Shown in pieces: positions 43,454 through 54,015 of a DNA stretch of 64,000 nt (its first letter is position 1; each line of letters begins with the position of its first letter). The position numbers were made by a program, and so were the translations under genes. A model generated the notes under the pieces. The model worked only from the letters and a program-made list of their open reading frames with translations, was not told the DNA's origin and made no database searches. This stretch comes from Leptospira kanakyensis. GTDB lineage: Bacteria > Spirochaetota > Leptospiria > Leptospirales > Leptospiraceae. Where the stretch lies: NCBI RefSeq assembly GCF_004769235.1, contig NZ_RQFG01000019.1, positions 248,001 to 312,000 on the forward strand. Reading direction: 5' to 3'.

Positions 43454-44185
43454 TTAGGAAGCGGGAACGATTTCCACTTCCACACGTCGGTTGGATCCGT
43501 CTTTTGGATCTACACCTTTTAACGGAGTGGAAGATCCAAGACCTTGTACGGTTCCAATTCGTTTGCCTTCGACACCGTTTCCTGTGAGAGCATTTTTAGC
43601 AGTCACAGCGCGGTCTTGAGAAAGGCGTAGGTTTAGGTCTTCTGCCCCAGTTTTGTTGGCATGTCCTGAGATATTGATTTTAGTTTCTGGGTAAGCAGCA
43701 AGTGCTTCTGCCAATTTGTCAATATTCTCTTTTCCTTTTCCTTTTAGGTCAGCCTTTCCATCTTCGAAAGCAATTCCTCCGTCCATAGTCGCAGTGAGAC
43801 CAACTGTTTCACCACCTCTTTCTGTTTTTTCGAGATTGATTCCTTGTTTTTTCATCTCTTCGGCCATGTTGTCATACATAGTATTGAGATAAAATCCTGT
43901 TCCAAGACCCGCCAAACAACCTGCGCCAAGTCCAACAATCTTACCTTTGTTTTGTGGTTTTTTCTTTTCCATTGCCAAAGATTCTTTGATTTGTCTTTGG
44001 AAATCGTTCTTTTTGTTTTTTGAATCTTTTTTTCTTTGTGTTTCATCATAAACCGCACCGAGTGCAAGACCCACACCGCATCCAATGGAAGTACTAAGAA
44101 TTAGTCTTTTCGTATTGTCTGATAAACCACAGGAGATTGTGGATAGTAATGATAGGGAAAGAATTCCGGAGATGATTTGTTTCAA
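43454..44185 (-). CDS. OmpA family lipoprotein
   Basis: 243 residues. The signal peptide ISGILSLSLLSTISC has a lipobox Cys near residue 19. A glycine-rich segment (IGCGVGLALGAVYD and LGAGCLAGLGTGFYL) resembles glycine-zipper membrane stretches. The C-terminal OmpA-like domain (about 135-243) has KINISGHANKTGAEDLNLRLSQDRA and GLGSSTPLKGVDPKDGSNRRVEVEI, the peptidoglycan-binding signature. It probably ties the outer membrane to peptidoglycan, like Loa22. It is alone and followed by a strong terminator. Confidence 0.9.
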   Translation of the reverse strand: MKQIISGILSLSLLSTISCGLSDNTKRLILSTSIGCGVGLALGAVYDETQRKKDSKNKKNDFQRQIKESLAMEKKKPQNKGKIVGLGAGCLAGLGTGFYLNTMYDNMAEEMKKQGINLEKTERGGETVGLTATMDGGIAFEDGKADLKGKGKENIDKLAEALAAYPETKINISGHANKTGAEDLNLRLSQDRAVTAKNALTGNGVEGKRIGTVQGLGSSTPLKGVDPKDGSNRRVEVEIVPAS

Positions 44186-44284
44186 AGTGATTGTCCTCGC
44201 TTACACTCTCTAATAAGTATAAGGACAAAGTTTGAAGAAATCCTCCCTGTTTGCAAGGAGGATTTCCGTTTCTTTTCGATCGGA

Positions 44285-45133
44285 TTAGTATCTGTCCGTG
44301 AGGAGTTTTACTACGGATTCCGGTCGGAGGTTCGCTTGTGCAAGCATTGCCACGCCTGATTTTGTTAGGATTTGGTTTTTGGAATACTCTACCATTTCCG
44401 TTGCCATATCAGCATCCCTTACTTGCGACTCAGAAGAAACAATGTTCACATAGTTGTTACTGAGTGATTTCAATGTTAAATCCAATCGGTTGTAATAGGC
44501 TCCAAGGTCAGATCTAAGTCGGTTGACCTTGGTGATCGCGTCATCCAATACTTGGAGTGAATCGGAAGCCTTGTTCGGAGTTGATAAGGTCAACTTGTTT
44601 CCGGCTTGTTTCAGTTTGAGGGAAGAACTTGTCATCGTGTTGATGTAAAGTTCTATTTTCTCTGAACCGTTTGCACCCACTTGTAAGGTCATTGGATTTT
44701 TGGAAGCACGAGAAAATCTTCCATCCAATGGTTTGATTTTGTTAAACTCGGCAGAAGTTCCGATTCGTTCCACTTCTTCGACAAGTTGGGATACTTCTAA
44801 CTGGACAAGTTTTCTGTCTTCGTTCGAATAAATCCCGTTTGACGATTGAACGGAAAGTTCACGTAACCTCTGTAAGATAGAGTTTACTTGGTCTAAAGAT
44901 CCTTCCGTGACTTGAAGGAACGACATACCATCCTGGGTATTTCGTTCTGCTTGGCCAAGGCCCCGGATTTGTGATCTTAATTTTTCGGACACAGCAAATC
45001 CCAAGGAATCATCCCCTGGTCTATTGATTCGCATACCCGTTGCTAGGTGCTCCATGGATTTGTCCATGTCACGCCCCGTGTTTGTGAGCGCTCGTTTCGC
45101 AACTAGCGCGCTGATGTTGTGATTGATAATCAT
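44285..45133 (-). CDS. flaB: Flagellin, periplasmic filament core protein FlaB
   Basis: 282 residues from the ATG at 45133, preceded by a strong AGGAGG. MIINHNISALVAKRALTNTG is the conserved spirochete FlaB N-terminus (D0/D1), with TGMRINRPGDDSLGFAVSEKLRSQIRGL after it. The C-terminal D1/D0 helices read LDDAITKVNRLRSDLGAYYNRL and MVEYSKNQILTKSGVAMLAQAN. The hypervariable middle domain of free flagellins is short, as expected for a sheathed filament in the periplasm. An upstream reading from 45157 would be spurious. A promoter is visible about 140 bp upstream. Confidence 0.96.
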   Translation of the reverse strand: MIINHNISALVAKRALTNTGRDMDKSMEHLATGMRINRPGDDSLGFAVSEKLRSQIRGLGQAERNTQDGMSFLQVTEGSLDQVNSILQRLRELSVQSSNGIYSNEDRKLVQLEVSQLVEEVERIGTSAEFNKIKPLDGRFSRASKNPMTLQVGANGSEKIELYINTMTSSSLKLKQAGNKLTLSTPNKASDSLQVLDDAITKVNRLRSDLGAYYNRLDLTLKSLSNNYVNIVSSESQVRDADMATEMVEYSKNQILTKSGVAMLAQANLRPESVVKLLTDRY

Positions 45134-45279
45134 TGTCACACCCTCCTGTGTGTCCATGACCCGCCTGTTTCCCTACATGCGGAGAAAAGTAAAAACCACT
45201 GCCCAGAGTATCCGTACCCATCGGGAAGAGAAGGGGTTGCCTGCCCTTGGTTCTTCCGTGAATTTTGCCTTTCCAGAAT

Positions 45280-45309
45280 ATTCTATACCAAAAAACTTAT
45301 GTCTGTAAA
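45280..45309 (-). promoter_or_regulatory. Predicted promoter of flaB
   Basis: On the minus strand TTTACA (45304-45309) and TAGAAT (45280-45285) are 18 bp apart, each five of six to consensus. Transcription would start near 45273, giving a leader of about 140 nt. A sigma-28 box was not seen. Confidence 0.5.
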
Positions 45310-45336
45310 GAAATTTTAGCGAGCAGGAGCAGGAAA

Positions 45337-45903
45337 TTGAAAATCTACACCAAATTTGGCGATGGTGGCCAGACCTACCTTGCTTCCGGAATCAAGGTTT
45401 CTAAAACAGATCCAAGGGTAGATCTCTATGGAAGTTGCGACGAATTGAATAGCACCATTGGCCTTGCGCTTTCCTTTACCAAAGATTTAAGTTTGGAACC
45501 TGCTTTCCTAAATTATTTGAAAAGTATTCAATGTTTTCTTTTTGAGATTGGATCCGAACTGGCGGGTTATGTGCCAAGGGATTCTAAAGAGGGAACAGTG
45601 GTTCACACATCCGATGTGGAAAGTTTAGAAAAAGAAATCGATCGATTGATGGAAGTTCTACCAGAAATTAAATTTTTTATTCTACCGGGAGGATCTTCCA
45701 TGGCTAGTGCCCTTCATATCGGCAGAACCATTTGTAGACGACTCGAACGAGACTTACTCGTATACATTGAATCAGGTGGGGAAATCCATTCCGATTTAAG
45801 AATTTATCTGAATCGACTTTCTGACTATTTATTTGCGGCTGCACGTTTTGCGAATTTTTCTATCGGACAAGAGGAAACCATTTGGAAAAGCCGAACCAAA
45901 TAG
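45337..45903 (+). CDS. Cob(I)yrinic acid a,c-diamide adenosyltransferase (PduO type)
   Basis: Adds the adenosyl group of ATP to cob(I)alamin, giving coenzyme B12. The family start KIYTKFGDGGQTYL places the initiation at a TTG (45337) preceded by GGAGCAGGA; the longer frame from 45265 has no match. The helical core includes VDLYGSCDELNSTIGLALS, IGSELAG, LPGGSSMASALHIGRTICRRLERDLL and LNRLSDYLFAAARFAN, the PduO ATP- and cobalamin-binding segments. About 188 residues, as usual. It overlaps the transporter gene by 22 bp. Confidence 0.93.
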   Translation: MKIYTKFGDGGQTYLASGIKVSKTDPRVDLYGSCDELNSTIGLALSFTKDLSLEPAFLNYLKSIQCFLFEIGSELAGYVPRDSKEGTVVHTSDVESLEKEIDRLMEVLPEIKFFILPGGSSMASALHIGRTICRRLERDLLVYIESGGEIHSDLRIYLNRLSDYLFAAARFANFSIGQEETIWKSRTK

Positions 45904-47225
45904 CCCAAATAGAATCTCACATTCATCCCAAGGGAATCACTCCACTTTTTCTCACAGAAATGTGGGAAAGACTCAGTTATTATGGAATGAGAGCTCTCCT
46001 TGTTTTGTATTTAGTAAAGTCACTTGGATTTTCTGATGCCGATGCAGGGGCAGTATATGCATTTTATACTAGTTTTGTTTATCTAACACCTGTTCTTGGG
46101 GGGTATTTAACAGACAGGTTTCTTAGTTATCAGTTTTCTATTTATTTAGGTAGTTTTTTAATGTTATGTGGCCATATCTCTTTGGCATTTTCTGATTTGT
46201 CCTTTTTTTATTTGGGTCTTGTTTTGTTAGCCTTAGGGAACGGATTTTTTAAACCCAATATGTCTACCATCTTTGGACGGTTATATGATGGAAAACCAGG
46301 CCTACGAGACAGTGGATTTACTATTTTTTATATGGGAATCAATTTGGGTGGTCTCATTGGTCCTATCATTTGTGGAAGTTTAGGCGAACGTGTGGATTGG
46401 CATTTGGGTTTTTTATCTGCCGGTGTGGGAATGGCCATTGGAATGGTAGTTTTTTATTTCGGAAGCAAAAGATTGCCTGCTTCCATTTGGCAAAAACAAA
46501 AAGATCCATTAACAGCTGCCAATGTAACGGTGTCTCCTGATCAGAATACAAAACCTAAAATTCTACTGATTGTCCTTCTATCTTTTTTTAGTATTTTCTT
46601 TTGGATGGCCTTTGAGCAGATGGGATCGTCGCTGAATCTGTTTGCTTTAAGGAATACGGATCGGTTTCTTTTTGGATTTGAAGTTCCTGCCTCTGTTTTA
46701 CAATCCATCAATCCCTTGTTTATCTTAATTTTTGGCCCTCTGATTTCTATCCTTTGGTCTTCCCTTGCCAGAAGGAATCAAAACCCAAATCCAGTAATGA
46801 AATTTGTATTAAGCCTTATTTTACTTGGGATTGGATTTTTGGTGATGGTTGTTGCAGCCAAATATGCAGAAACAGGAATTGCTGTTTCGATTCTCTTTCT
46901 TGTATTCGTTTATTTTTGGAATACCTTAAGTGAACTTTGCCTTTCTCCTGTCGGACTTTCCTTTGTTAGTTTTATGGCACCGGCAAAATATGCATCCGTT
47001 CTTATGGGAATTTGGTTTTTATCCAATGCCTTTGGTCATTACGCTGCAGGGATTTTGTCTGGATACCAAAACCAGTGGGGCAGTATGGCAAACTTCTATG
47101 GATTTTTTGTTATCTGTTCTTTTTCGGGTGCGTTTCTTTTGTATGGAATTTATTTCCTAAAAAAGAAATCCATCCTCCTTTTGTTGAATGGAAAAGAAAT
47201 TTCAAATGAACGGTCTACGAATTAA
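45882..47225 (+). CDS. POT/PTR family peptide transporter (MFS)
   Basis: Proton-coupled di/tripeptide permease, 447 residues with about 12 membrane segments. LTEMWERLSYYGMRALLVLYL is the family first-helix ExxER motif, and GGYLTDRFLSYQFSIYLGS and LGNGFFKPNMSTIFGRLY are the PTR2 signatures. FWMAFEQMGSSLNLFA lies in the second half. It probably starts at the TTG at 45882, overlapping the preceding gene by 22 bp, so translation may be coupled. Confidence 0.9.
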   Translation: MEKPNQIAQIESHIHPKGITPLFLTEMWERLSYYGMRALLVLYLVKSLGFSDADAGAVYAFYTSFVYLTPVLGGYLTDRFLSYQFSIYLGSFLMLCGHISLAFSDLSFFYLGLVLLALGNGFFKPNMSTIFGRLYDGKPGLRDSGFTIFYMGINLGGLIGPIICGSLGERVDWHLGFLSAGVGMAIGMVVFYFGSKRLPASIWQKQKDPLTAANVTVSPDQNTKPKILLIVLLSFFSIFFWMAFEQMGSSLNLFALRNTDRFLFGFEVPASVLQSINPLFILIFGPLISILWSSLARRNQNPNPVMKFVLSLILLGIGFLVMVVAAKYAETGIAVSILFLVFVYFWNTLSELCLSPVGLSFVSFMAPAKYASVLMGIWFLSNAFGHYAAGILSGYQNQWGSMANFYGFFVICSFSGAFLLYGIYFLKKKSILLLLNGKEISNERSTN

Positions 47226-47305
47226 GGAAACAGGTGAATCTGAAAAATACAAAAGAATTTGTTTTAGATACTTTTAAACTTGAAACTCTTTGTTTCAGAA
47301 TCTTT

Positions 47306-49033
47306 TTAACCCTTCGTTTCTAAAACTAGTGTTTCTATTTCTTCAAATTTTTCTTCGCCGGCAAGACCAATCACTTGTTCGGCAAGAAGTTTTGCTTTCC
47401 AAGTGGATATCTCTTGAACCTTTTCACCTACTTCACGCATGAGTGGTAAGGCAGAACTCAAATCCCGAAACCCGAGACCAATGAGAACGGCTGTGAACAT
47501 AGGATCACTTCCAATTTCTCCACAAATACTAATGGGTTTTTTCTGGGAATTGGCCACATCTGCAATGTTTTTAAGAAGTAAGAGAAACACAACCTGCCAT
47601 GGGTTGTATAAATCTCCCACCAAATGGTTGTTACGCTCGACTGCGAGTAGGTATTGTAAGAGGTCATTGGTTCCCACACTATAAAAATCCACATGATTTC
47701 CAAGGAAAGGTAGGTTTAAGGCACAGGCCGGGGTTTCGACCATAATTCCGATGGGAATTTTTTTGGTGATCACAAGCCCTGCTGCTTTTAGTTCCTCTAA
47801 ACTTTCTGTTACGAGTGTTTTGGTCTGTAAAATTTCAGAGAGAGTTGTGATCATAGGAAGCATGATCCGCATAGTACCAAATTCACTGGCACGAAGGAGG
47901 GCTCTCAGTTGTTCTTTAAAAAAATGTGGATGGCGTAAAAGATACCTGATTCCCCGATTTCCAAGAAATGGATTGGCTTCTTCATATCCATTTTCCATTT
48001 TATCGGCCCCGATATCCCAAACACGAAATGTCACAGGTCGACCTACCATTTTGAGTAAAATTCGTTTATAAACAGCAAACTGTTCTTCTTCCGTGGGTTT
48101 GAATTCTACGTATCGTATGAATAAAATTTCGGTTCTGACAAGTCCAATCCCATCCGCTCCTTGTTCAAAAGCCAGATCCACTTCGTCTTCGGAATCAATA
48201 TTGGCACGGAGAGAAAACTTTTTTCCATCTTTGGTTTTGATTTCTTTCGGACCATCACTGATTTCACGAACCGGTTGTGTTTTGTGAATTTCACTTCGGA
48301 TCCCAGAAAGTTTGATTTCATCAATTCCAGGGGAACGGTTTAAGATCCCTTTTGTGGCATCGAGTAAAATATAATCGTCGTCTTCTACATGTGAGGTGAT
48401 GTTTTTTAAACCCACAATGGTAGGGATTCCATAGTTTCTAGCAATGATGGCAGTGTGGCCGGTTTTTCCACCGAAGTCAGTGGCAATTCCCCGAAGGCGG
48501 CATTTGCCCAGTTGGATCATTTCGGAGGGAGTGATTTCTTTTGCGACGAGGATGACATCTTCTGGAATTTTAGTTTGGTCGGACAATTTGTCGGGATAAA
48601 GATTGGATTCTATCCTTTTTCCAATATCTAAAATATGGTCGGCACGTTCCCTAAAGAATTCGTCGGGGATGGATTGGAATTCATCGTATAAAGAACTAAC
48701 AGCTGTTTCTAGGGCAAGACCCGCCGATTCGTTGTTTTGTGCAATCCGTTCAAAAACACGAGCACGGAAAAGGGGATCATTTAAAAATACAATTTGTGAT
48801 TCTAAAATTTCAGATAGTTCAATGTTTGCTTTGGATTTTTGGACTAAATCGCTTAGGTCTTCTTCGGTTTTGAGTAGACCTTTTTTCAGTAGGTCTACTT
48901 CCTCTTTGATTTCATCTGGGGATAAGTCTGTACGGTCTTCCCGTTTCCTCTTGGTTTGTTTCCACCGGAAAACTTTGCCGTAGACTGTGCCTGGATAGGC
49001 TGAAATGCCTTTGAATGTGGTTTTTTCTTCCAT
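47306..49033 (-). CDS. ptsI: Phosphoenolpyruvate-protein phosphotransferase (PTS enzyme I)
   Basis: Transfers phosphate from PEP to HPr at the head of the PTS. About 575 residues from the ATG at 49033, preceded by AAGGGGACGG. The phospho-histidine is in FGGKTGHTAIIARNYGIPTIVG (about residue 190). The PEP-binding barrel has LVRTEILFIRY, MIMLPMITTLSE-like core (RIMLPMITT), GIMVETPACA and the catalytic Cys in ISICGEIGSD. Leptospira are said to lack sugar EII permeases, so the system may be regulatory. No ptsH is adjacent. Confidence 0.95.
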   Translation of the reverse strand: MEEKTTFKGISAYPGTVYGKVFRWKQTKRKREDRTDLSPDEIKEEVDLLKKGLLKTEEDLSDLVQKSKANIELSEILESQIVFLNDPLFRARVFERIAQNNESAGLALETAVSSLYDEFQSIPDEFFRERADHILDIGKRIESNLYPDKLSDQTKIPEDVILVAKEITPSEMIQLGKCRLRGIATDFGGKTGHTAIIARNYGIPTIVGLKNITSHVEDDDYILLDATKGILNRSPGIDEIKLSGIRSEIHKTQPVREISDGPKEIKTKDGKKFSLRANIDSEDEVDLAFEQGADGIGLVRTEILFIRYVEFKPTEEEQFAVYKRILLKMVGRPVTFRVWDIGADKMENGYEEANPFLGNRGIRYLLRHPHFFKEQLRALLRASEFGTMRIMLPMITTLSEILQTKTLVTESLEELKAAGLVITKKIPIGIMVETPACALNLPFLGNHVDFYSVGTNDLLQYLLAVERNNHLVGDLYNPWQVVFLLLLKNIADVANSQKKPISICGEIGSDPMFTAVLIGLGFRDLSSALPLMREVGEKVQEISTWKAKLLAEQVIGLAGEEKFEEIETLVLETKG

Positions 49034-49095
49034 CCGTCCCCTTGGCAAAAATACTTTTGGAAAGGGACTGTTTGGAAAGTAAAAAAAGCCGGATT

Positions 49096-50004
49096 CTAGC
49101 GAACGGCTTGTTTTTTAGAGAAAAGTGGAACTCGTTTGCTTTTGAACTGGGTGAGTTCGTTTCCTGTAACCTGGCTCATAATGCATTTCGCCAGTGAAAT
49201 GTCTAGGGCATGACCCGCCTTGGATGCGATCAAGTGGCCACGGAAGGGTCGACCCATCACAGCCAAATCCCCGATGAGATCCAGAATTTTGTGGCGGACA
49301 CATTCATTGTCATAACGTAAGGTTTCGTTCAAATACCCATCATCTGTCAAAACTACCGCATTGTCGAGGGATCCACCCATAGCAAGGCCTCTCGCTTGGA
49401 GGGCTTCCACATCTTTCAAAAACCCAAAGGTTCGGGCAGGAAGGATGTCTGTCCCTAAAATGGATTCGTCAAGGGTTGTGGTGTAAGATTGTCCTCTGAG
49501 GAGGGGGTGGTTGAAATCGATGCTGTAAGTGACTTTGAGTTCGTCGGAAGGTAACATGACGAGGTATTTGTCCCCGTCCACAACCCAAATTGGGTTGGAA
49601 ATGGTAATGGGTTCGATGGTTTCATCTAAAACCCGAATTCCTGCAGAGCGGATCCCTTCCCAAAACGGCAGGGAGGAACCATCCATAATTGGAACTTCTA
49701 CGGAATCAATTTCAAAAATACAATCAGTAATGCCTAGGGTATGGACAGCGGCGAGAAGGTGCTCGATGGTTTGCACTCGGTTGGAACTTCCATCTCCAAT
49801 GGTAGTGGCGTTACTTGTGTCGACTACATGGTCGAGGGAGATGGGAATCCGGATTTTTTGGGTGCCTTTGTAGAGATAAAAGATAAGACCTGTATTTGCT
49901 TCCGCAGGATGGAGCCGTAAAGTCACCATTTTCCCGGAATGGACCCCAATTCCACGCAGTGTGATGGAGTTTTGGATCGTTTTTCTGTGTATCGCCGTTA
50001 CCAT
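49096..50004 (-). CDS. lpxC: UDP-3-O-acyl-N-acetylglucosamine deacetylase
   Basis: Zinc enzyme catalysing the committed step of lipid A synthesis in the cytoplasm. 302 residues: RKTIQNSITLRGIGVHSGK at the start, zinc and catalytic residues in TIEHLLAAVHTLGI (HLxxAxH), VRHKILDLIGDLAVMG (HKxxDxxGD) and GHLIASKAGHALDISLAKCI. It lies between ptsI and the MCE transport genes on the same strand but with wide gaps, so it is probably transcribed alone. Confidence 0.96.
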   Translation of the reverse strand: MVTAIHRKTIQNSITLRGIGVHSGKMVTLRLHPAEANTGLIFYLYKGTQKIRIPISLDHVVDTSNATTIGDGSSNRVQTIEHLLAAVHTLGITDCIFEIDSVEVPIMDGSSLPFWEGIRSAGIRVLDETIEPITISNPIWVVDGDKYLVMLPSDELKVTYSIDFNHPLLRGQSYTTTLDESILGTDILPARTFGFLKDVEALQARGLAMGGSLDNAVVLTDDGYLNETLRYDNECVRHKILDLIGDLAVMGRPFRGHLIASKAGHALDISLAKCIMSQVTGNELTQFKSKRVPLFSKKQAVR

Positions 50005-50182
50005 AATCAGTTCCTACTTACAAATTTGTAGAAAAGGGGGTAGGGACAATTCCAAAACCGGAAGCCCAAGTCAAAAAAATGTCTCCTTTTTACAACAGTG
50101 TGGTGGGAATGTGACGGCCCCAATTTGTGCACCAAACCAAAGATTTTTACTACAAATTAGGTCGTATTTTACGTGTTAGTGC

Positions 50183-50956
50183 TTAAAAAGCACTAAGTGC
50201 GGAACGAATGAAACTGGTAACAGGTGCTTGTTCTCTGGTATCTTCCAAACCTTCCCTCAGTTCTTTCAGAACCACTTGGGCATCGCCGAGGGTTGTGTTT
50301 ACCGACTTGTGGACATCACTTTCGTTGATCAGTTTTCCAAGAGTCCCTTGGCCTTCATTGATCTTTCCGGTAATGTTTGCGATATTTTGGACAGTTTTAC
50401 GGATATCAGAGCGGTTTTCTGCGATGAGTTCGGAAAGAGAAACCAGTGGGTCTTGGGTCACTTTTCCTTGGATCGGCATCAGTTTTCCGGAACGAGGAGA
50501 GATCTCCACCTTGGTAAGAGCTGGTTCCGTCATTAGGTATTCTTTGGTTTTGGGATCCACAGGAAACTTGGAACCTGGATCTAGAGATACCACACGTCCT
50601 GAAAGTAAACTTTCGTTTTTGATATTGATTTCGTAATTGGAGAAAAGTTGTACCTTTCCCTTGAGTAATAAGGTGAGTTCCACCTTGGTTCCAATCCCTG
50701 ATTCGCCATCGGGAAGAAGGTTTCCATATTCATCGATTTGCACCAAACGAATTTTGGAAACATATCCAAAGGGCACACCATGGATTGTGACCTTGTTCCC
50801 GATTTTGATCCCTTCTGCATCTGGAAAATAGACGGGGAGTTGGTAACCCGATTTTTGAAAAGGGCCACCTTCTGTGACAATAGTAAAATAACCCACAGCC
50901 ACCAGTGAAAAGATAAAAAGAAGACCGACGATGAGAGCACGACCTATAGTAGGCAT
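50183..50956 (-). CDS. mlaD: MCE-family lipid transport protein (MlaD-like)
   Basis: Substrate-binding component of an MCE/Mla phospholipid transporter. 257 residues with one N-terminal membrane helix ([21 protein letters not shown]), then the MCE domain ([32 protein letters not shown]) and a C-terminal helical part. It is longer than E. coli MlaD and so may form an MCE ring with a helical extension, as in Mycobacterium or LetB-like proteins. It follows mlaF and mlaE and completes the unit. Confidence 0.9.
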   Translation of the reverse strand: MPTIGRALIVGLLFIFSLVAVGYFTIVTEGGPFQKSGYQLPVYFPDAEGIKIGNKVTIHGVPFGYVSKIRLVQIDEYGNLLPDGESGIGTKVELTLLLKGKVQLFSNYEINIKNESLLSGRVVSLDPGSKFPVDPKTKEYLMTEPALTKVEISPRSGKLMPIQGKVTQDPLVSLSELIAENRSDIRKTVQNIANITGKINEGQGTLGKLINESDVHKSVNTTLGDAQVVLKELREGLEDTREQAPVTSFIRSALSAF

Positions 50957-50988
50957 TCCCTAAAGTTCTCCTGGACTAAGAAGCAAAG

Positions 50989-51777
50989 TCAATTGGATTT
51001 TCCTTTTTTTAATTCAGAATGATCCAGAATCATTGGACCGACTGTGTTTCCGTGAATGAACTGTTGGATGACCGGGTTCGGTGATTTTTGAATTTCTTCA
51101 GAGGTTCCGCAAAACAGGACTTTGCCTTCATAGAGAAAACTAATCCGATCCGCAATCCTGTAGGCGGAACTCATATCATGTGTGACCACAACAGAGGTAA
51201 GTCCAAGTTCCTTTTGCAAACGAATCACCAGATCATTGATGACATTGGACATAACGGGATCAAGACCCGATGTGGGCTCATCGTATAACACGATTTTAGG
51301 TTGAGAAGTGAGGGCACGAGCAAGACCCACACGTTTTTTCATCCCGCCTGAGATATTACTGGGTAACGTGTCTTTGGCGGGAACTAGGTCTAGCCATTTT
51401 AATTTTTCCATCACAATCCGATCCAGTTCGGCTCCATTCGCAATTTTATGTTCTCGTAAGGGGAGTGCCACATTTTCATACACGGTGAGCCAGTTGATGA
51501 GAGCCCCTGATTGGAAAAGGACTCCCAGTTTGGATCTTAGTTCTTCTCTTTTTTTTTCACCTGCAGTGACAATGGATTCTCCAAAAATCTGACAATCTCC
51601 TTCATCGGGATCGAGAAGCCCTGTGATATGTTTGAGACTGACCGATTTTCCTGTACCAGAAGGGCCAAGGATGACCATCGTCTCTCCTTGTTTGACGGTA
51701 AGATTCATCCCTTGTAAGATCTTTCGTTTGCCGAAAGTTTTATGGACGTTTTTCATTTCAATAGCAAAGGTTTCCAT
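50989..51777 (-). CDS. mlaF: ABC transporter ATPase of the MCE system (MlaF-like)
   Basis: About 262 residues from the ATG at 51777, which has AAGGAAATT before it. Walker A is [15 protein letters not shown], the signature [14 protein letters not shown], Walker [15 protein letters not shown] and the switch His [20 protein letters not shown] matches the MlaF branch. It drives the permease of the next upstream gene. An ATG four codons earlier (51789) overlaps mlaE more deeply. Confidence 0.93.
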   Translation of the reverse strand: METFAIEMKNVHKTFGKRKILQGMNLTVKQGETMVILGPSGTGKSVSLKHITGLLDPDEGDCQIFGESIVTAGEKKREELRSKLGVLFQSGALINWLTVYENVALPLREHKIANGAELDRIVMEKLKWLDLVPAKDTLPSNISGGMKKRVGLARALTSQPKIVLYDEPTSGLDPVMSNVINDLVIRLQKELGLTSVVVTHDMSSAYRIADRISFLYEGKVLFCGTSEEIQKSPNPVIQQFIHGNTVGPMILDHSELKKGKSN

Positions 51778-51785
51778 AATTTCCT

Positions 51786-52562
51786 TCATTTATAAAATAA
51801 GGCTGTCAGCACATAACCAGAAAAAATGACCATAAGAAAGGAAGTGACTACGGCTTGTCTTGTGGTCTGACCCACACCGATGGCACCACCTTCGGTTCGG
51901 AGTCCCTGGCTACAAGAAATGGTAGAGATGGCAATTCCAAAGACATATCCTTTTAAGAGCCCCACATATAAATCCTTTAGACCTGGAACAGAAGAAATAC
52001 GATAATAGACATCTTGGAAGTAACTGATCATATCAATTCCCAATTGAAAATGCCCTACAATCCCGCCACCTAAGATTCCTAAGGCGGCAGAATACACACA
52101 AAGTACAGGAACCATAAGAGAAAATCCCACAATCCTTGGCATCACAAGATACCGGATTGGATTTATCGACATCACTTCTAATGCATCAATTTCTTCGGAA
52201 ACTTTCATGGTTCCAATTTCAGCGGCCATCGCAGAACCTACAGAAGCTGCCAAGATCAGAGATGTCATAAAGGGAGACATTTCACGAGTGAGGGTGATGG
52301 TGAGTAAAAGTCCAATTTGACCCTCAGCTCCAAAGTCCCTGAGCCCAAGGCCTGTGTTCAGTCCAAGGATCATTCCTGTAAAAATTGAAACGATAGAAAC
52401 TACAAATAGAGACCCAACACCAGCAATGAACATTTGTTCCAGAATTTCTCTGCGTTTGAAATAGAGATGGTGAGACTGGCCGATGGAACGGAAAAGAAGT
52501 AATACAGTGTAACCTATGGCATAGAGTAAAGGTTCCAAGGTTTTGGAATAAATGCGTTTCAT
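51786..52562 (-). CDS. mlaE: MlaE family permease
   Basis: Inner-membrane permease of about 258 residues with five hydrophobic segments. Family features: [65 protein letters not shown] and [23 protein letters not shown]. The ATG at 52562 overlaps the stop of the upstream gene (ATGA), a clear sign of coupled translation. Confidence 0.93.
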   Translation of the reverse strand: MKRIYSKTLEPLLYAIGYTVLLLFRSIGQSHHLYFKRREILEQMFIAGVGSLFVVSIVSIFTGMILGLNTGLGLRDFGAEGQIGLLLTITLTREMSPFMTSLILAASVGSAMAAEIGTMKVSEEIDALEVMSINPIRYLVMPRIVGFSLMVPVLCVYSAALGILGGGIVGHFQLGIDMISYFQDVYYRISSVPGLKDLYVGLLKGYVFGIAISTISCSQGLRTEGGAIGVGQTTRQAVVTSFLMVIFSGYVLTALFYK

Positions 52563-53968
52563 ATTTCCCACCAAAGGAGTTTGAATTTGTTTTTTGTATC
52601 TCGAGTATCAATGCCAAGAAGCCCATAAGCAAAGTCATAACGAAAACCAGTGGGTGATTTTGAATATTCCGCTAAAATGGGAATATGGATATGTGTTTCA
52701 TCCTCTGTCCACCGGTGTGAGTATAACCTTGTGATTAAGTGCAAACGTTTCTCTCCATTGGATGACCTTTTGTATTCAATGATAGAAAAAATTGGTTCCC
52801 AAACATCTTCCATCACTTCAAAACGAACGGGAATGATGGCAAGGGTATTCCAACCAAAATTCCCATCGGGATCTTTGTGGTAACGAAATAAGGGCCAAAG
52901 TTTCCAGTAATAATCTTCTCTACCAGTTTGGACATATTCACTTTTCATATGGGAATAAAAAGGTAATAAAAAATGAGAGGTGGCTTTTAAGTGTGAGGTA
53001 TTTTGCGACAAACGGATGTAAAATGGAGTGACAAACTCAGCTTCTTTATTCGCGAAATAGGAATGTCCGTAAAAAGGAAAAAATACCAGTTTCTCCGTAT
53101 CTTTTTTTTCAGAGGTAGTGTATTGGAAAAAGATAAATAGAGCAGTGTAGTTGGTTTGCCCTGTTTTTTTATCATACCCGTAAGAGAATAAAGAATTTAA
53201 AATCGGAAACCAAAAATAGGCCCTACTTTTCATGTTCCCATTTTTTGAATCCTTACTATTATAAAAGGGGAAAAAAATGGAATAGGAGGTTGGCTCTTTT
53301 TTATCTAATCTTTCTTCTCCCCATTGGAAAAAAGGCCAAAGTAAGGATTGGCGTTTGTACTTTCCTTCATGTTCTTTTTTGGAATAGAGTGGGAAGATTC
53401 GAAAATCACTCCTTGTTTCAGAGCCTCCCCACATCACCAAGGGCCAAACGATGGATTTGGCTTCATAGGTTTTGTACTTCCATTCGGAATATATAGGAAA
53501 TAGAACATAACCTAATTCTTGGTAAGAAAGTTTGTTTCTGATTTTTCCATAGATAGGAAAAACACTGAAATAGTTTTCTCTTTGTGATTCTCCCTTACCC
53601 CAAATCAAAAGAGGAGTGAAAAGAATGTCTTCGTCTTCGTCACCTTCTTCATGTTTGAATCCTGTCCCACTAAAGAAAAACAAGGAGGACCAAGTATACC
53701 AGTAATTGGTTTCTTCTTTATAATAAAAAGGTGAGAGATAACTTTTAAAACGAAAGGCATAGGTTTTATCCTGGAAACCAATGTAAAAGGGGCGAAAGGC
53801 TAAATAACTTTGGCGTCCTCTTTTTTCCGATTCATATAAAAACCAAAATTGATGGTAATCAGATTTGATATCTTCTGTAAAAGAATTGGGTAGTTTGGCT
53901 AAAACTCCGGAACTGAGAAAGAAGAGACAAAAAACAATTCCGAATTGAATTTTAAAGCGGGAATCCAC
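52559..53968 (-). CDS. Exported repeat protein preceding the Mla genes
   Basis: 469 residues with a signal peptide ([16 protein letters not shown]). The mature part carries about a dozen short motifs of the form aromatic-Pro-hydrophobic-aromatic every 25-30 residues: [67 protein letters not shown] and LWPLFRY. Beta-rich, many Trp, Tyr and Phe: consistent with an outer-membrane barrel or a repeated beta structure. No named family. It overlaps mlaE by ATGA, so it is most likely a component of the lipid-transport system; that is inference. Confidence 0.7.
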   Translation of the reverse strand: MDSRFKIQFGIVFCLFFLSSGVLAKLPNSFTEDIKSDYHQFWFLYESEKRGRQSYLAFRPFYIGFQDKTYAFRFKSYLSPFYYKEETNYWYTWSSLFFFSGTGFKHEEGDEDEDILFTPLLIWGKGESQRENYFSVFPIYGKIRNKLSYQELGYVLFPIYSEWKYKTYEAKSIVWPLVMWGGSETRSDFRIFPLYSKKEHEGKYKRQSLLWPFFQWGEERLDKKEPTSYSIFFPFYNSKDSKNGNMKSRAYFWFPILNSLFSYGYDKKTGQTNYTALFIFFQYTTSEKKDTEKLVFFPFYGHSYFANKEAEFVTPFYIRLSQNTSHLKATSHFLLPFYSHMKSEYVQTGREDYYWKLWPLFRYHKDPDGNFGWNTLAIIPVRFEVMEDVWEPIFSIIEYKRSSNGEKRLHLITRLYSHRWTEDETHIHIPILAEYSKSPTGFRYDFAYGLLGIDTRDTKNKFKLLWWEI

Positions 53969-54015
53969 GTAATTTCAATATCTTCAAGTTTCAAGAAAAG
54001 GAATCAAGTGATTTC

